From Gyrodactylus bullatarudis (lineage: Eukaryota; Platyhelminthes; Monogenea; Gyrodactylidea; Gyrodactylidae), in assembly GCA_012064415.1 (NCBI GenBank), contig SSNU01000327.1:399984-463983 (forward strand): a DNA stretch of 64,000 bases. Reading direction: 5' to 3'. The notes under the pieces were generated by a model that saw only the letters and a list, made by a program, of their open reading frames with translations, was not told the DNA's origin and searched no databases. Both the position numbers and the translations under genes were made by a program. This document shows, piece after piece, positions 51,071 through 63,800 of the stretch; within the stretch, counting starts at the first letter, position 1, and every line of letters starts with the position of its first letter.

Positions 51071-52712
51071 TTATTCATTCTTGTTAGCAACAGGCATACG
51101 TAAATTGTCGAGAGCATTAGAGAGACCGGAAGGATTGCTAGTAGCTTGATTGAAAAGGGCCGGATCAAACATTGACCCAATAAAGGGTATCAACAGGGAG
51201 CTATTTGTACCATTCTGAGAAGCAAGAGACTGTAATACTGACTCGACTGTGGAAACGGGCATGTTGCTTGAATGATTTGAACTAGCATTGGACACATTTG
51301 AGTTTGGAGTCTTGGGTTGGATGATTTCTGACTTTGGGGAGGAATTACAATTGCTGCGTTTAGAATCGATAAGGTCGTTGGTGTCTGGAGATGAACACTG
51401 ACGTTTACTTGGTAGTCCACTGCAGTTCTTGTTCATTTCAGAGGATTCAATGTCCAACATTGAATTAGAGGAATTTGGTGGACGTCCAACACGACCGCGA
51501 GTAACAACAGATCTGTAACCGTTGATTGGAGGGCGACCTCTCCTTTTGACTTCAACAACACCAAAGTCTTGATTATTTTCATTACCGTTGGGGAAATCGT
51601 TGTTTCCTGTGGCATCTAAGCGAGATGGGTTATTATTCTGGGTGTGTCGGCCCCTTGATTTTCTGAGACTAGATGCAATCATCGAAGAGCCTCTTGGTCG
51701 ACCCCTTGTTTTGGGAAATACACTGGGAAATTCATTGTTTCCAGTATTTGGATTTGGAGGGTTGTTAGAGCTCGCGCTGACCGGATTCATAAAGTTTTGA
51801 TTTTGAAATAAATTATTGCCGAATGACATAAACATTGAGTTATTTACAAGTGATGAGAGATTAGCTTTTAAAACATCTGGTAGTTGACTGAGCAAATCAA
51901 GATTTTGATCTGTCTGTTAGAAAAGAAATATTAAATATCTATCTAACTAATGAGTGTTATTATGAAAAATATCAAATATTAAAACTAAATAACATAAAGG
52001 ACTAAATCTATATCTTCTCAAATGGAAATTAATTAATTAGGAATTCACTAAAATGTAATCGTTAATTATCTAAACTAATACTAAAGTTCTTTTAATCGTT
52101 GATAAAAAGTAATATATCAAATTAATTATTTTTTACATAAAAAATGTTTTGTGTAAATCTAAATTGAAAATAAATCAATTTTTCATACATTTTTCTCGAA
52201 ACATCAATATTTATCAATGAATTTTTTTAGGAGAAAACTTACAGATGAATTCTCTTTGTTACAAGCCGAGTTGCTAGAATCAGTCATCTTTTGGTGAAAT
52301 ATATCAAAACAATTTTCTGAGCAAAATCCACAAGAGTCATGCGGACATTTGGAACAGCCACCTCTGGTAAGCCTGGTCTCGTCGTGGGAATTTTTGCAAG
52401 TTTGACATGATTTCATTTTATCTGCATCAAAAAGTTCCCTAGTCCATGAATGTACATCACTTTGAGATGTTTTACAAATTGAATTGTTTTCTTTAAGAGC
52501 TACAGAGTTTAGAATAATTAAATATTACCTGGGTTGGTAGCCTTCTCATACATGCTCTCGACAATGTTGTCAACAAGTTGACAGGTTAACTTGTATGCTT
52601 TTCTGAGATCATCCAGATCCATACTTTCACAGAGAAACTTGGCACTCTTCAACTAAAGAGTAAATTAGAATAATCTTACTGCTGTCTCAAATAATACTGA
52701 GTTGTCTGACAT
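51071..52712 (-). CDS. Cys-rich zinc-finger and AT-hook nuclear protein, unknown function
   Basis: Exons 52712-52680, 52652-52529, 52421-52243 and 51913-51071 encode 392 residues. The N-terminal 50 residues look helical. A Cys/His cluster follows (C58, C61, C75, C78, C83, C86, C90, H95), including CGFCSENCFDIFH, with spacing loosely like treble-clef MYND/FCS fingers. The long last exon has at least three AT-hook cores: GRPRG near 183-187, RRGRPP near 237-241 and RVGRPP near 253-258, plus a weaker RGRHT near 199. AT hooks bind the minor groove of AT-rich DNA, so a chromatin role is likely. The rest is Asn/Ser/Pro-rich. I do not recognise the family. Intron 1 is only 27 nt (52653-52679) with GTAAGA, a CTAAT branch-like site and TTTAG. 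The start is 262 bases from that of the divergent WD gene, so the two may share a promoter. Confidence 0.78.
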
Positions 52713-52974
52713 TGAGATGGCTTTTTTGTAAATTTGACGCAAAAAGAGATTAAATTTAACCAAAATATTCTTGAGTGACTGGAAACAACTTTTAGAAGTA
52801 TTCCACAAAAGATTTTTGTCTATTTATCAAATCTCGACAACTCGGTCTGGCAATAAAAATAATAAATGAATTTGAACATTCACTCTCTGAACAAACACTA
52901 GTATAAAAGTGTAATTAAAGTTGTTTAAACACATTGTTATTGATGCTATTTCAAATTTGTAAATGATTTACTAA
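52713..52974. promoter_or_regulatory. Putative shared bidirectional promoter
   Basis: Only 262 bases separate the start codons of the minus-strand AT-hook gene and the plus-strand WD gene. Any core promoters and 5' UTRs of both must lie here. I see no clear TATA box or initiator; the assignment rests on the head-to-head geometry. Confidence 0.5.
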
Positions 52975-55900
52975 ATGTACTCAGAATACGAGAATATTTT
53001 GTTTACGCGTAAAGAAAGGGTTATTCTTTATGAAGAGCAAGTTATAATTACAGTAGATATTGATCAGCATAAATTTTATACTCTTTACTACTTGAACAAA
53101 GTGAGTAAATCGTTTTAACGTTAGAAAAAAATTATTCTTGAACTGATTGATGATATAATTTTTCATGTGCATGGTTACCATAGAGATAAAAGACTCAAAT
53201 TGCTATGTTTTGGCTGTGGACTTGTGAAACTCATTGATATAACTTTAACTGATTCAATCAAAGTTGCTTCTTCTCAAGATTTTATTATTCCAAATGATGT
53301 ACAAAGATTTGTTCATTCTCTTGATGATGAAAGTATTCTTTTAACAACAGAAAACTCAATCTCCCTATTCACAATCATAGACGGTGATTCAAAATTCAAG
53401 CGAATCATAGCTCATAAGAATCAATATACAAAATCATATTTCATTTCGAATGCTTGTAGTGGCTGCATACTGGCCTTTTCTTTGTACGCTATTAGCATCC
53501 TCTGTCATCGTAAAATAATGATATCAGATCAGTTTAAATTCCTCAAAAAAATTTTATTTGACTCGTATGATTCCAAAAAGGATATGGCTGTAGTAGTCAC
53601 ATCTGATTTTCTCCTTCATGTTCTCGCTATAAAAATTGACTCAATTCAACAAGTTATTCAAATAACATTGGACGAATTAGTAAGTTCATTTAGTAGTAAA
53701 CTTTTAGCCTCTTGATATTTTGATTTTCAGCGAGAATATAATTATTTTAGCTAACAAGACTCGCATTAAATCTTATCTACTTAACAAAGCCTGTTTCCAT
53801 GACAATGAATACTTCTTCAAGAATATAATAAAAACACCAAGAATTTCTTTGGCTCTCTTGAAAAAATGTTATGTACGTGTGTTTGGTCAGTTATTATTTC
53901 TTAGAATGATTTTATAATTTTTGCATTTGATGGCATCAACTCGTACGTGTTGAAAATATATTATGAACCCTTTGTAAGCTCCTCCTTGTCCAGTTCCAGG
54001 ACGATTGCAGACGAAGGGAATCAAAAGGAACTTTTAGATGAAAATTCTATTCTTTTCCATGAAATTGATGACAATTTCTGCAATTTTTTCGCCAAAAAGA
54101 AGACTCTACCCTCAATTAATCTGAAACGTGTCAAGTCATCTGGGTACTTGAAAAATGTGGAGAGGAAACTTTTTCAGACACCTGTCCCTATCAAGAATAA
54201 TGCCAAAAAGAAGAGTGCCAAATTTTTTGACAGAAACCTGCTCTATGTTTCGTATCCAGACTATGAAATTGATTCATTCAAGTACAAGAACAGTTTGTCT
54301 TTCGATTGTGAACGAATCCTCGATTTCAAGTATTCTCGTGAGCTTTTTATTTTTTGAGTCAAAGGTTCTTGCTTTAGTAGTTAGTAATAGTCTAAACACA
54401 TTTTACGCATGTATAATTGGAATAGAATCTATTAAATAGATAATAAACTATATTTATTATTCGGGGGGGGGGGGGACCAGTGAAACTAAGAAATCTGAGC
54501 AATGGGGGTTTAATACTGACTATATTTCTTGTTCCAGAGAGAGGAAAAACTGTTCATTAGAACCTCTAGAATGCAGTCTTTCTTTTGATATTATGAAAAA
54601 TCTGGAAAAGCCTTTCTTTCACAAGTCTTGTTTTTACAAATTTTACTTTAGTGTTATTACTTAAGCTATTTCGCTATATAGGAACACATTTTAGATCTTG
54701 TGGATAGAACTTTACAAAAATCATAGCTAAAAATTACCTCAATAGAAAGACATATAAAGTCTGATTCATAAATTTATGAAAAATAGTATGTTCTGTACAC
54801 TTCATGCAATGACTCCTCTTTCTCAAACAGCTACGGGAAAGATTTTGGGCATAAGCTTTACAAATGGGTCAGTGTGTCTGAGAAACCTTGAGAAGAGGAA
54901 GAATAAATTTGTCAACTTCTCAAGTGACCCAGACATTTTCAGTGTTGCCTGGAGTAAATATTCCGATTATCTTGTATGCACTACAAACAAGGGTCTCTTG
55001 ATGAAATGTCTGAGAGAACCGTCATATCAAAAGAATGACAACTTGGTGAATAAATCCTTTGGGGCATACGATCAGTTTGGAATTGAAGTTATCTCTCCAC
55101 AAAAGAACTCAGTTGGTTTCCTTGTTGTCCCATTATAACACTGTTCTCAATAAGACTACACTCTTTTTGCATATTTAACTCTTTTTAAGGTTCTAAAGTA
55201 AATTTTGAAATCTTTTTCCACTTTGGTAGATGAAAATTTAGGCCGGTTCTGTTTTATGAAGATCATAAAATGGGCAAACTGTTTAAGATTTTTGAATGAT
55301 AATTGCCTCAGATAACAGGAGAAAGATTAACTTTGTCGTGTGTGTAGGTTTCATCTACAGATTTCGATATCTCTCTTAGCGTTGAAAATTTTCTAAAAGC
55401 CTAATGTAGATCAAGAATCAGCGAGATTAATTTTCAGTTTGATAGACCTGTATCCACATATATTCTCACAAAATCAGAATCATTCCAACTCTAGATATCA
55501 CAAAGTAAAATCATTGATACCCAGTTTTTTTATGATCTTCTTATTTATTTTGTAAGTTAAAAAATGGTTACCTTCAAGATTTTGACTCCTTCAGATTTTC
55601 AACATCAAAAAACATACTGATCTCTGAGTTGCCTGCTTTAAAGTGGATATTCGTTTGGGACTTAATCTTACAAGGATGGCAATTAATTTTAAAAATACTT
55701 CAAGAAAATGGTAGTTTGTTGAAATTGACAACTCTCCTTATTTTACCCTTTCGATCTTGAACAACATGAAATACGTCATAGCAGGGTCTTTATGGGTTGA
55801 GAAAACTTGCAAGAACCTACCTTTTCCTATCAAAGGTTCTATAAAAGGAGAAAGTTCACTTTTAATCTTGGTGTAAGAGTTGAGCCTTTTAAAAATTCAA

Positions 55901-58900
55901 TCTGACAATAAATTCATATAAGAAATTGTGAAATTGAATTGATGCTTGTCTCTTATTTTTGCATTGAATGATTCAGCAAAATTAGAAGTTAAAATCCAAA
56001 AACAGGATTTAGGAAAGGCCTAATTCCCGACAGAAATTCCACCCAGATAGTCTGCATCATTTTTGTTTATTACTATCATATGATCTACATTAAGTATAGT
56101 TAAGTGAAAAGATACTGAATTAACTTTTAAGAATATTGATGCCCTCTTTGGGACAATATCTTTTAGCAATCATTTTTGGAATTAACCCTTTTAAAAAAAT
56201 TTCTGTCACCGTTATCACAACAACGAACAACATCAATGCTATTAGCAAATCACTTTTATCCCAACAATAAAATACCTCTTTTGTAGATGAGAATTACTGA
56301 AGAGTTTCGGAATGGACAGTTTCTCTGGGAAGACTCAATTATAGCGTGTACTGTCAAAGATCAAATAAACTTCTTCAAATATCGTTATAACCCGGGTGAT
56401 AATGAGATAGAAAAGTGAATCATAAATTTTATTTGTGTTATGGTGTCTACTTGAAAGTGGTCATGAATAAAATATATTTATATTTATAGAGAATTTCCTC
56501 ATTTTGTCTATCAACGAGTTGAATCATTCCAAGTTCCAGATCAGTGTATCATACTTTCTCTAGCTGCTATCAATATATTCTGTTCAAGTGAGTAGTCTAT
56601 TTCTCTTCAATTCTCTGCCTATAATATCTCGAGAAAGAACTAGTAACCTATTGGATCTGATGCTTAACGGAATTATTTCTTACCTATTCAACCCTATAAT
56701 ATTGTGACGGTATAGGCCTCATAGCATTAGGTAAATGTTTCCAGTTTACTCCGACAATTTATCAAGAGATTCTTTAGCTCTTGTCTATGAAATCAATTTA
56801 ACTGTAGCATAGCAAGAGTTTTTAAACCTCTCGTTTTTTGATATTCTGATTTGATCGCATATAAAGCTAATTGAAATGAAGTTGAGAATGATTTTTACTA
56901 GAACCTTGATTTTTTCAAATCGTAAAAGTAAGCAACATGAGTAGGATTCCAAAAGATATCAAAATGTTCGTATTTTTGATGAAAAGATCGAGGTTTTTGT
57001 AAAAATCATAGATTCCCAACGTCATATCAACCAACTTTAAGTAGGCGCTATTTTTATTAGTATTAAAGGAATCAATCATTGTCTCCAGATAGTCAGTAAC
57101 ACAAATATTTTTTGATCCCACTATAAAAAATAGCCAGCATGACTCTAGGTCAGCAAACAAAGTTTTTAGTCTTCGAAAATGTCCCAATTTTCCATCTTTT
57201 CAACCTATTAGCTCAAAATTCTTTTCTCGATTTTGAAGATTTCAGGCAATTGAAGGATGATACTTTGAATTCTCATCTTAGGAAGAATTCGAATTCGCCT
57301 GGAGAAAATCAAAAAAATTCATCCAAAAAATATTTGTGATCCTGACTATTGAGTTTTTTGTAAAAATGGTGAACACTAATCTTCATGTCAATTTTTTTCT
57401 AAAATTTAAACATTATATTCAAATAAAATGACAATAAAATTTTCAATTTTTTCATCATGAAATCAAAATCAATCAAGATTTTTCTGGAATAAAGGAAAGA
57501 AAAATTTGAAGAAATCAATTTTTAAGCATATTTCAAATCTCGACGTAGCACATATTTTTGAGCTTTGAGTGGAAAATTTTTGCTGATTTTAGAGTCAAAA
57601 AGTGATTTAAAGTTGATTTTTAGAATCAAGATTAGTCAGTTAGAAATTAAATTTGTTGAATCAGATTTTGAAAATTTAATTTTGATTTTTCGATCATTTA
57701 CTCTACTTGAAATCGATAACATTTTGATGATTCAAGATCCCTGAAAAATTACAAATTATCTAGAGTTTTATGGTAAAACTCAATTTTCTCCTCATGTCGT
57801 GATCCGCAAAAATCAGCTCTAGACCACTCTTTGACTCCGAAATCAGCAAAATTTTCAAAAAAAGGATTTTTACACTTTACATTGATTTTTATACCGATAC
57901 TTTATCAGGTTATTCTTTCTAAACCTAATTGACATGAAGATGAGAATTTCCTATTTTTACAAAAACCTCAATATTTTTATCCAGAAAGTCAGGAAAAATT
58001 TATTTTTTGGATTCCACTATAAAATGAGCTGATGAGTTTTGGATACAAAAAAAATTTCCGAAAAAAATTTAATCAGACCAAATTTAAGCCGTTTTTTGAA
58101 TTTCAGAAATGTTTCAAATTTCCACTTTTTCAACTTTCAAATCCAAAATTTTTATCGATTTCAAAGATTTGAAGCAGTTAAGTATTGATATTCAGGATCA
58201 ACATTAGACGAAGATTTCGAATTTGGCCGTAGAATTTGATAGAAAATTACTCTTTCCAAGAAAAAGTTCAATCTCTATATTTTGGATCATTTTACCTCGT
58301 GATAATCAAAAAATTCAAATGGTTCGGTTTCCCACCGTAATGACGAATTTCTGTGAATTCCTGCAGGCGAATTCGAAATCTTCGTCTAATGTTGATCCTG
58401 AATATCAATATCTAACTGGTTCAAATCTTTGAAATCGATAAAAATTTTGGATTTGAAAGTTGAAAAAGTGGAAATTTGAAACATTTCTGAAATTCAAAAA
58501 ACAGCTTAAATTTGGTCTGATTAAATTTTTTTCGGAATTTTTTTTTTGAAAACTAATCAGCTTATTTCATAGTGGAATCCAAAAAATAAATCTTTATTAA
58601 ATTATTCTGTATTAAATTAATTTCCAGCCAAAAATGTATTTTTTCGAATATTTCTAGCCAAAGTTTTCCTCTCAACTACGAACAATAATCTCTACATTTA
58701 TGATTTAATGTCGAATAAAATCATCCAGACATTAGAACAAAGTGATCTACCCAAGACTCTCACGCATATCTCAATCAATGAAGTAAGCTTCCATGGTAAA
58801 ATCCCGAAATCTATTTTTCTCCCATTTTTCAAGGTTTCCAAAACTTTTACTAACGGATCATCAGATCTCAAAATTTATTAAATTTTAGGGAATCTATTAA

Positions 58901-59725
58901 AACCTACATATATATTTACAAAATTTACATGGTCTATTCCGGTACATTATCACTCCCTACATGGCTAGTTATCATTTTTAAAATGGTGTGTTCCATAAAT
59001 GACATAATCTACATATAAATTTCATTATCTACAAATACCAGGCTATCTCACAAATACTAATACATAGATTTATCAAATTCTAAAGGTCTTTTTGAATTTT
59101 AAATTAAATTCTTAATATTTTGGATAATTCTATCGATAGTTTCGGTTTATGCAAAGACTATTTCAAGAACAGCTTTACATGAACAATGTTATTATTAATC
59201 ACTATAGGGCTCATTATTTACAAACAATCCAGTCCAGGGTAAATATTCATGTGGAAATCTCATTTCGACAATCTTTCAAAAGGACTCAATTAAACTCTGG
59301 GATGTCCGATGTTTGGAGAAAGACAGGCCGATTGCCTCAATTAGCTGGTCAGTTATGAATCGAAGTACAACCCCAAAAATGAGAGATTTAAGCTTAAAAG
59401 TAAACCAGTCCAATCCTAGGTAAGAAGAGGATAGTTTGGAAGTTGTCAACTTTAAAAACTGTTTTTTTCCCACAGGTCACAGTATCAGCCAAAAGTTAAC
59501 TCTGTATTTTCTCCTTGTTCGCAATATCTCCTAGTTGGCTCCACCTATGATACAGTTCCTGGAATGTTTGATTTGAGAAAAATCCAAGTCAACTTGTTCA
59601 ATACTTTTAGGAAGATTTCCATAGACAAGAACTCGTGCAGCAAAGTTAACTGGAATCCGATTAGACCAGAAATAGCAGTATCCACTAACGATAATAACAT
59701 TGAGTTTTTTGAGAATTTAATGTAA
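52975..59725 (+). CDS. WD-repeat (beta-propeller) protein, about 800 residues
   Basis: Exons I can support: 52975-53100, 53125-53679, 53708-53872, 53905-54337, about 54538-54650, 54831-55123, 56287-56414, 56490-56587, 58658-58782, 59238-59347, 59476-59725. Phases agree except around 54338-54540 and 54650-54830, where junctions are ambiguous. The sequence shows recurrent WD-blade patterns: ILGISFTNGSVCLRNLEK, then DIFSVAWSKYSDYLVCTTNK, VFLSTTNNNLYIYDL, LISTIFQKDSIKLWDVR, and a last blade with KVNWNPIRPEIAVSTND and IEFFENL. The N-terminal part is also beta-rich. Such proteins scaffold complexes; I cannot name the family. Introns of 24, 28 and 32 nt lie near the 5' end. Large introns between 55.1 and 59.2 kb hold foldback repeats. 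The stop is 124 bases from that of the convergent Iroquois gene. Confidence 0.72.
54463..54475 (+). repeat. G homopolymer (13 G)
   Basis: Thirteen consecutive G in AT-rich intronic sequence of the WD gene. It could form a quadruplex only with other runs, which are not present nearby. Confidence 0.9.
56880..57960. repeat. Family A repeat fragments in WD-gene intron
   Basis: Partial copies of the foldback family: near 56890-57030 (ATCATAGATTCCCAAC, CATGAGTAGGATTCC) and several diverged pieces to 57960 (TTGACATGAAGATGAGAAT). An open frame at 57139-57339 lies in this repeat material and I do not treat it as an exon. Confidence 0.5.
58002..58589. repeat. Near-perfect foldback in WD-gene intron
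   Basis: Left arm about 58002-58224 and right arm about 58370-58589 are almost exact reverse complements around a 145-base loop. Matching pairs include TTTTTTGGATTCCACTAT with ATAGTGGAATCCAAAAAA and GATCAACATTAGACGAAGAT with ATCTTCGTCTAATGTTGATC. It lies between WD-gene exons ending at 56587 and starting at 58658, less than 70 bases from the latter acceptor. Confidence 0.85.
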
Positions 59726-59849
59726 CGTATTTTTTAAATTTATTTTATTTTACATATTTATTATTCTTATTTACACTTGAATATATTTCATTATTGTTAT
59801 TGTGAAAAGATTTCTTCTTGTCCTTAACTCCCTTTGAACTGAGCTCAAT

Positions 59850-60853
59850 TTAATTTCTATCCAATGTCCTCTCTCGGATATCTGGAGATATCTGATGAAG
59901 GACAGGCGGTGGTATCGTAATAAAATCGCCTTTCCCACTGCTAATACTTTTGGCTAGGAGTATTGCTGTGTTTGCTAGCGCTGTGACATTACCCCCAAGT
60001 GGATTGTTTCCAATATACGAATTATGATGAAGGTTTGGTATCCGAGTTATTGCCATCAAAGTGTTTCTGATAAAGTTGAGAGCATCATCTGAACTGTTGG
60101 TAGTATTGAGAGAGGCGAAATTTTCTGGAAATTGTTCCCTTGAATTTGACAAAGGAGATATTTGTTGTAGGGGTCGGGGTGAGGTTGAACTGTTTGAGGA
60201 AATATCATTGTTTTCTGATTTAACGGAGGCTAATTCTTCGAGGCGACTCAACTCTTTCATAAATAGGTCACTGGTACTCTGGGATACTGATTTCATGCAA
60301 GAGATTTGATTGAAATTGCTACCACTAGAATTCAGACCGGGCTGGTCAAACATGATTTCATCATCAAGGTTCATCTCTTCATCCAATTGCTTCTGGTCAC
60401 AATCCGAGAGATCTGAATCGCTAGCGCCATCATCGTCATCATCATTCTGGTCACTATTCCGATGTCTTGGAATCCAAGTCATTTTGTTTTCCTTCTTGAG
60501 TCGTCTTCTGGCATTTGCGAACCAAGTTGAGACTTGTGTTAGCGTCATCTTGGTGATAATCGCCAGCATGACCTTCTCTCCCTTAGAAGGGTATGGATTA
60601 CGACGATGTTCATTCAGCCAAGCTTTCAGCATGCAAGTTGTTTCACGAGAGGCATTCTTTCTCCGATGTAAACTTCCAGGACTGTTGTTATTTTCATTCC
60701 TAAAATTTAAAGAGAGTTTTTTAATAATTCATAGTGTTTCTACTTGCAAGTAACTTACACATTTTTGTTTAAATAATTTGACATTTTCGATTCAAATCCA
60801 TTGGCTGACATTTGCTGAGGTTTCAACTTTGATGTAAAGTTCATAAAAGTTTG
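59850..60853 (-). CDS. Iroquois-class TALE homeodomain transcription factor (5' end may be missing)
   Basis: Two exons, 60853-60759 and 60699-59850, joined in phase 2, give about 314 residues; the first in-frame ATG is at 60844. The TALE homeodomain (about 44-106) starts at [20 protein letters not shown], has the three-residue loop with NPYPSKGEK, and ends in [20 protein letters not shown], which is diagnostic of the Iroquois/Irx family rather than Mohawk ([11 protein letters not shown]). Next comes an acidic run ([14 protein letters not shown]), also usual after Iroquois homeodomains, then a Ser/Asn-rich tail. Iroquois factors pattern the nervous system and body regions. The upstream side of the first exon has a strong polypyrimidine-AG, so there is probably another exon further upstream that I cannot identify; the protein is short for the family. 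AATAAA signals on the minus strand lie at 59741-59765. Confidence 0.9.
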
Positions 60854-63800
60854 CTAAAAAAAAATAATAATTTTTAAAAATATTGGCTATATTGTACAAA
60901 TATTTACAATTTCATTAAATAATGACCTAGGCTAGAATATATTTGTGTATATTTCTTTCATCTTGGTTACTGTTTGGCATTATAAACATTGGCCTACCTT
61001 TTGCTCGAGAGCGATTTCTCAAGAACATATAGGTCTTGCAAGATGCATGTGTTTAGAAGAAGCGTGTTCACTTCACGAGAATGTAAATAATAAGTAGCTT
61101 ATTGTTTGATTCCAAAATAAAATAATTTCTAATATCTGTGCCCGATAGATATTTCACTATTCCCTTAATTATAAAACAACCAAATAACTTTCAATATATA
61201 TTTTTTCGACTGAGAGCTGAAAAGACAGTAAAAAAGTTCTAAATCAGTTCAAACTGATCTACATGCTTCTTTCATGCAAACGAGAGTTGAAATAACGAAA
61301 GCACGTGTTAAACTTATTTAGTACTGAATGATAAATTGTACAATGTAAGATTCTCAAGTAATTAGGACTACTTAGCGAAAGAAAGAAACTGTTAAGAAGA
61401 GGGTTGACCCAACTGTACCAAGCCATAGAGAGAATGACTCTTAAATATATATTTTGGATGGTATTTTCATATAAAAAAAACAATAAATACAATTAAAATT
61501 GTAACAATTTGTCAGTTGTATGATGAAATAAAAAAAATACTTGAAGCCCTATCTCTCTGAGTTACGTTATCGTTTTACATGAAAATGTGCGAGAGAGGGT
61601 CACACTTTGAAAAGTCGAATTGTTACTTGAAAAAGAGACAAAGAGTATTATCTAGTGAGCCATCCCACAAAAGGGGAAATTGGGCTAAGCTGTTAAATTG
61701 TTTCTCTAGCCACATTCCTCAGTGATGAATATGTGACCTGACCTCTTTCTCTGTCTGTCTTTTTATCTAGAGTTGTTTTATAATTATGATTAAAGTGGAA
61801 TTGTATCAGGAATGTAAACGTCTCCTTCCCTTGATTCAATTGTCACTTTGAAAGTAAATTAACAGATTTTTCTTTTGTGATTGAAAAATAAATTTTTTTT
61901 CAGTTTTGAATTGTTACAAAAAATGGGAATTTGCAGGTTGACAGATATTTGTGCGTTTTTTCACAATTTAATCTTGCATTCAAGAGTCACTTGAAAACTA
62001 TTACATTTTGAAATAAAAAACTAAATTTAGACCATTCCTGAAAATTAAAAATTCGTCTTTTTTATAAAAAAACCATCTCAAACTTCATACCTATTTCCAT
62101 TATTAACCATTGATCTGGGAAACTCTTGGAATATTTAAACAAGCTCGTCGATTTTTTTTTGAAAACTCTTAATTTAGAATGAAGATAAAATTATGTCATT
62201 TACGATTATTTATAGCAAAACTGAGCTATTCATTTCACTTATTGAATCTCGTAGAAGAGAAAGATGTTCGATTTGTCCAAGATCCAGTGAAAGAAAGACA
62301 AGCAACTCATGTTTTAAGTGTGGAAACAAAGTTTTTAATAATAATATGGGAATTGTTGAATAAATAATTCATAAAGCCTGAAGTTTCCAATGCTTATAAA
62401 TTGGGGAAAATTAGGATGTCTTTCGAGGGTTACTATAGTAATTTGAATAATCTGAATAGTCAAGTTTCCAGAGAGAACTGAAAATGTTTTTTTTCAGATC
62501 TTTTATCTTTTCATGAACTCAGATAAAAATTTAATTAAAGTCCAATTGACTCAACAATCAGAGATGTCTTCATGATTTCCACATAGAATCTGTTTTCATT
62601 TGACCATTGTAGGGCTTCTCTTCCTCCTCTCTCTTGGGAACATTGGATTGTTTCTTTGAGAAGAAAAAGATTTTTTTCTGCTCAATCGAGCACGACCACT
62701 ACTCCCTAGGTTAGTGGTAAACAGAGGGGAAAAGGTGACAAAATATTTCCCTGTTCCCTTTTTTTGGTCAGCAATTGGTATTAAAAATATTATAGCAAAT
62801 TTATTATTAGCCAGGAATTAATTAAGATTCCAACTTTGTCGGTACAGTTTTTTCTGAAGAGATTTTTTCCTAAACACTTGAAAAGTAGAAAAGTGGTCCG
62901 AGTAAGAAGAAAAAACGTATTAGTAGTAGTTTGATGTTGCCAGGGCTCAGCATATTGCTGTTTGTAATACGTAATATGCAGTAATGTTGAGATTTGAAAT
63001 TCAACAAATATGAAACAGTTTCCTAATAATCTTGAGATGTAGGAAGGCATATCTCACCACAAGTGTACAATAAAATAGACCAGTTATTTAACTAAACAAC
63101 TCAGTTACTCTTTCGTGAATTGTATTCTAAGCAATATGAATTTTTTCCCCTCGTTGTTGAGGGACGATCATGAGAATAGAAGTGCGCATCTGTTGCCCAA
63201 TTTTAATTAAATACATTTTTGTAAAGATGCTTGTATTATCCCATTTAGCATGTAAGCTAATCTAAAAGGAAAAGGTTCAAAGACTAAGGTTGGTTTTTTC
63301 TCGTCAACTTTATTGTTCTATGACAACTTTTGAGTCTTCAAGAACAAAAAGTAATTTAATTGTTAAATCCTTAAAAGTTTTTGTTGTAAACTCTCATGAG
63401 AAAAAGTATTACTTTTTTCCGGGGTATCGTTCATGTGAGCGAGGCAAAACAGATTGAGTCGATGGGATAAAAAGAACATACAATGCAAATGAGTAGATGA
63501 TTGTAAAAAACTTTTTGAGTTGTGAGATTGTATAATTTAATTGAATAAATACGGCTGGATAGAAGTGTGCTCTGTCTATATTTTGCCCCGATATATTTTT
63601 ATCAATGCAAATATTTTTTTCAATTGAGTCTTAATTGTGACGAATTGGTTAAAGATTGATGTATTTATACGTACGGACGCCTTGCAACATTCCCAGCGAC
63701 AAAATGTCGAAGCGTTGCCATACCCCTCCCTCTTTTTTCATTTTGAATCTGTCCTTTTCTCTTAGGAGAGGAGCGCACTTTCTAGTTGTATCGAAAAAAA

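Noticed and set aside
51190..51800. ORFs in other frames over the AT-hook exon
   Set aside because: Shadow frames of the real coding exon, which has clear AT-hook motifs and good splice sites.
57139..57339. 66-residue ORF as a WD-gene exon
   Set aside because: It overlaps repeat-family sequence, lacks splice sites in matching phase and has no blade motif.
58029..58070. CTGATGAG followed by CGAAAA as a possible hammerhead
   Set aside because: The intervening bases do not form a stem II and there is no stem III; it lies within the foldback arm and looks coincidental.
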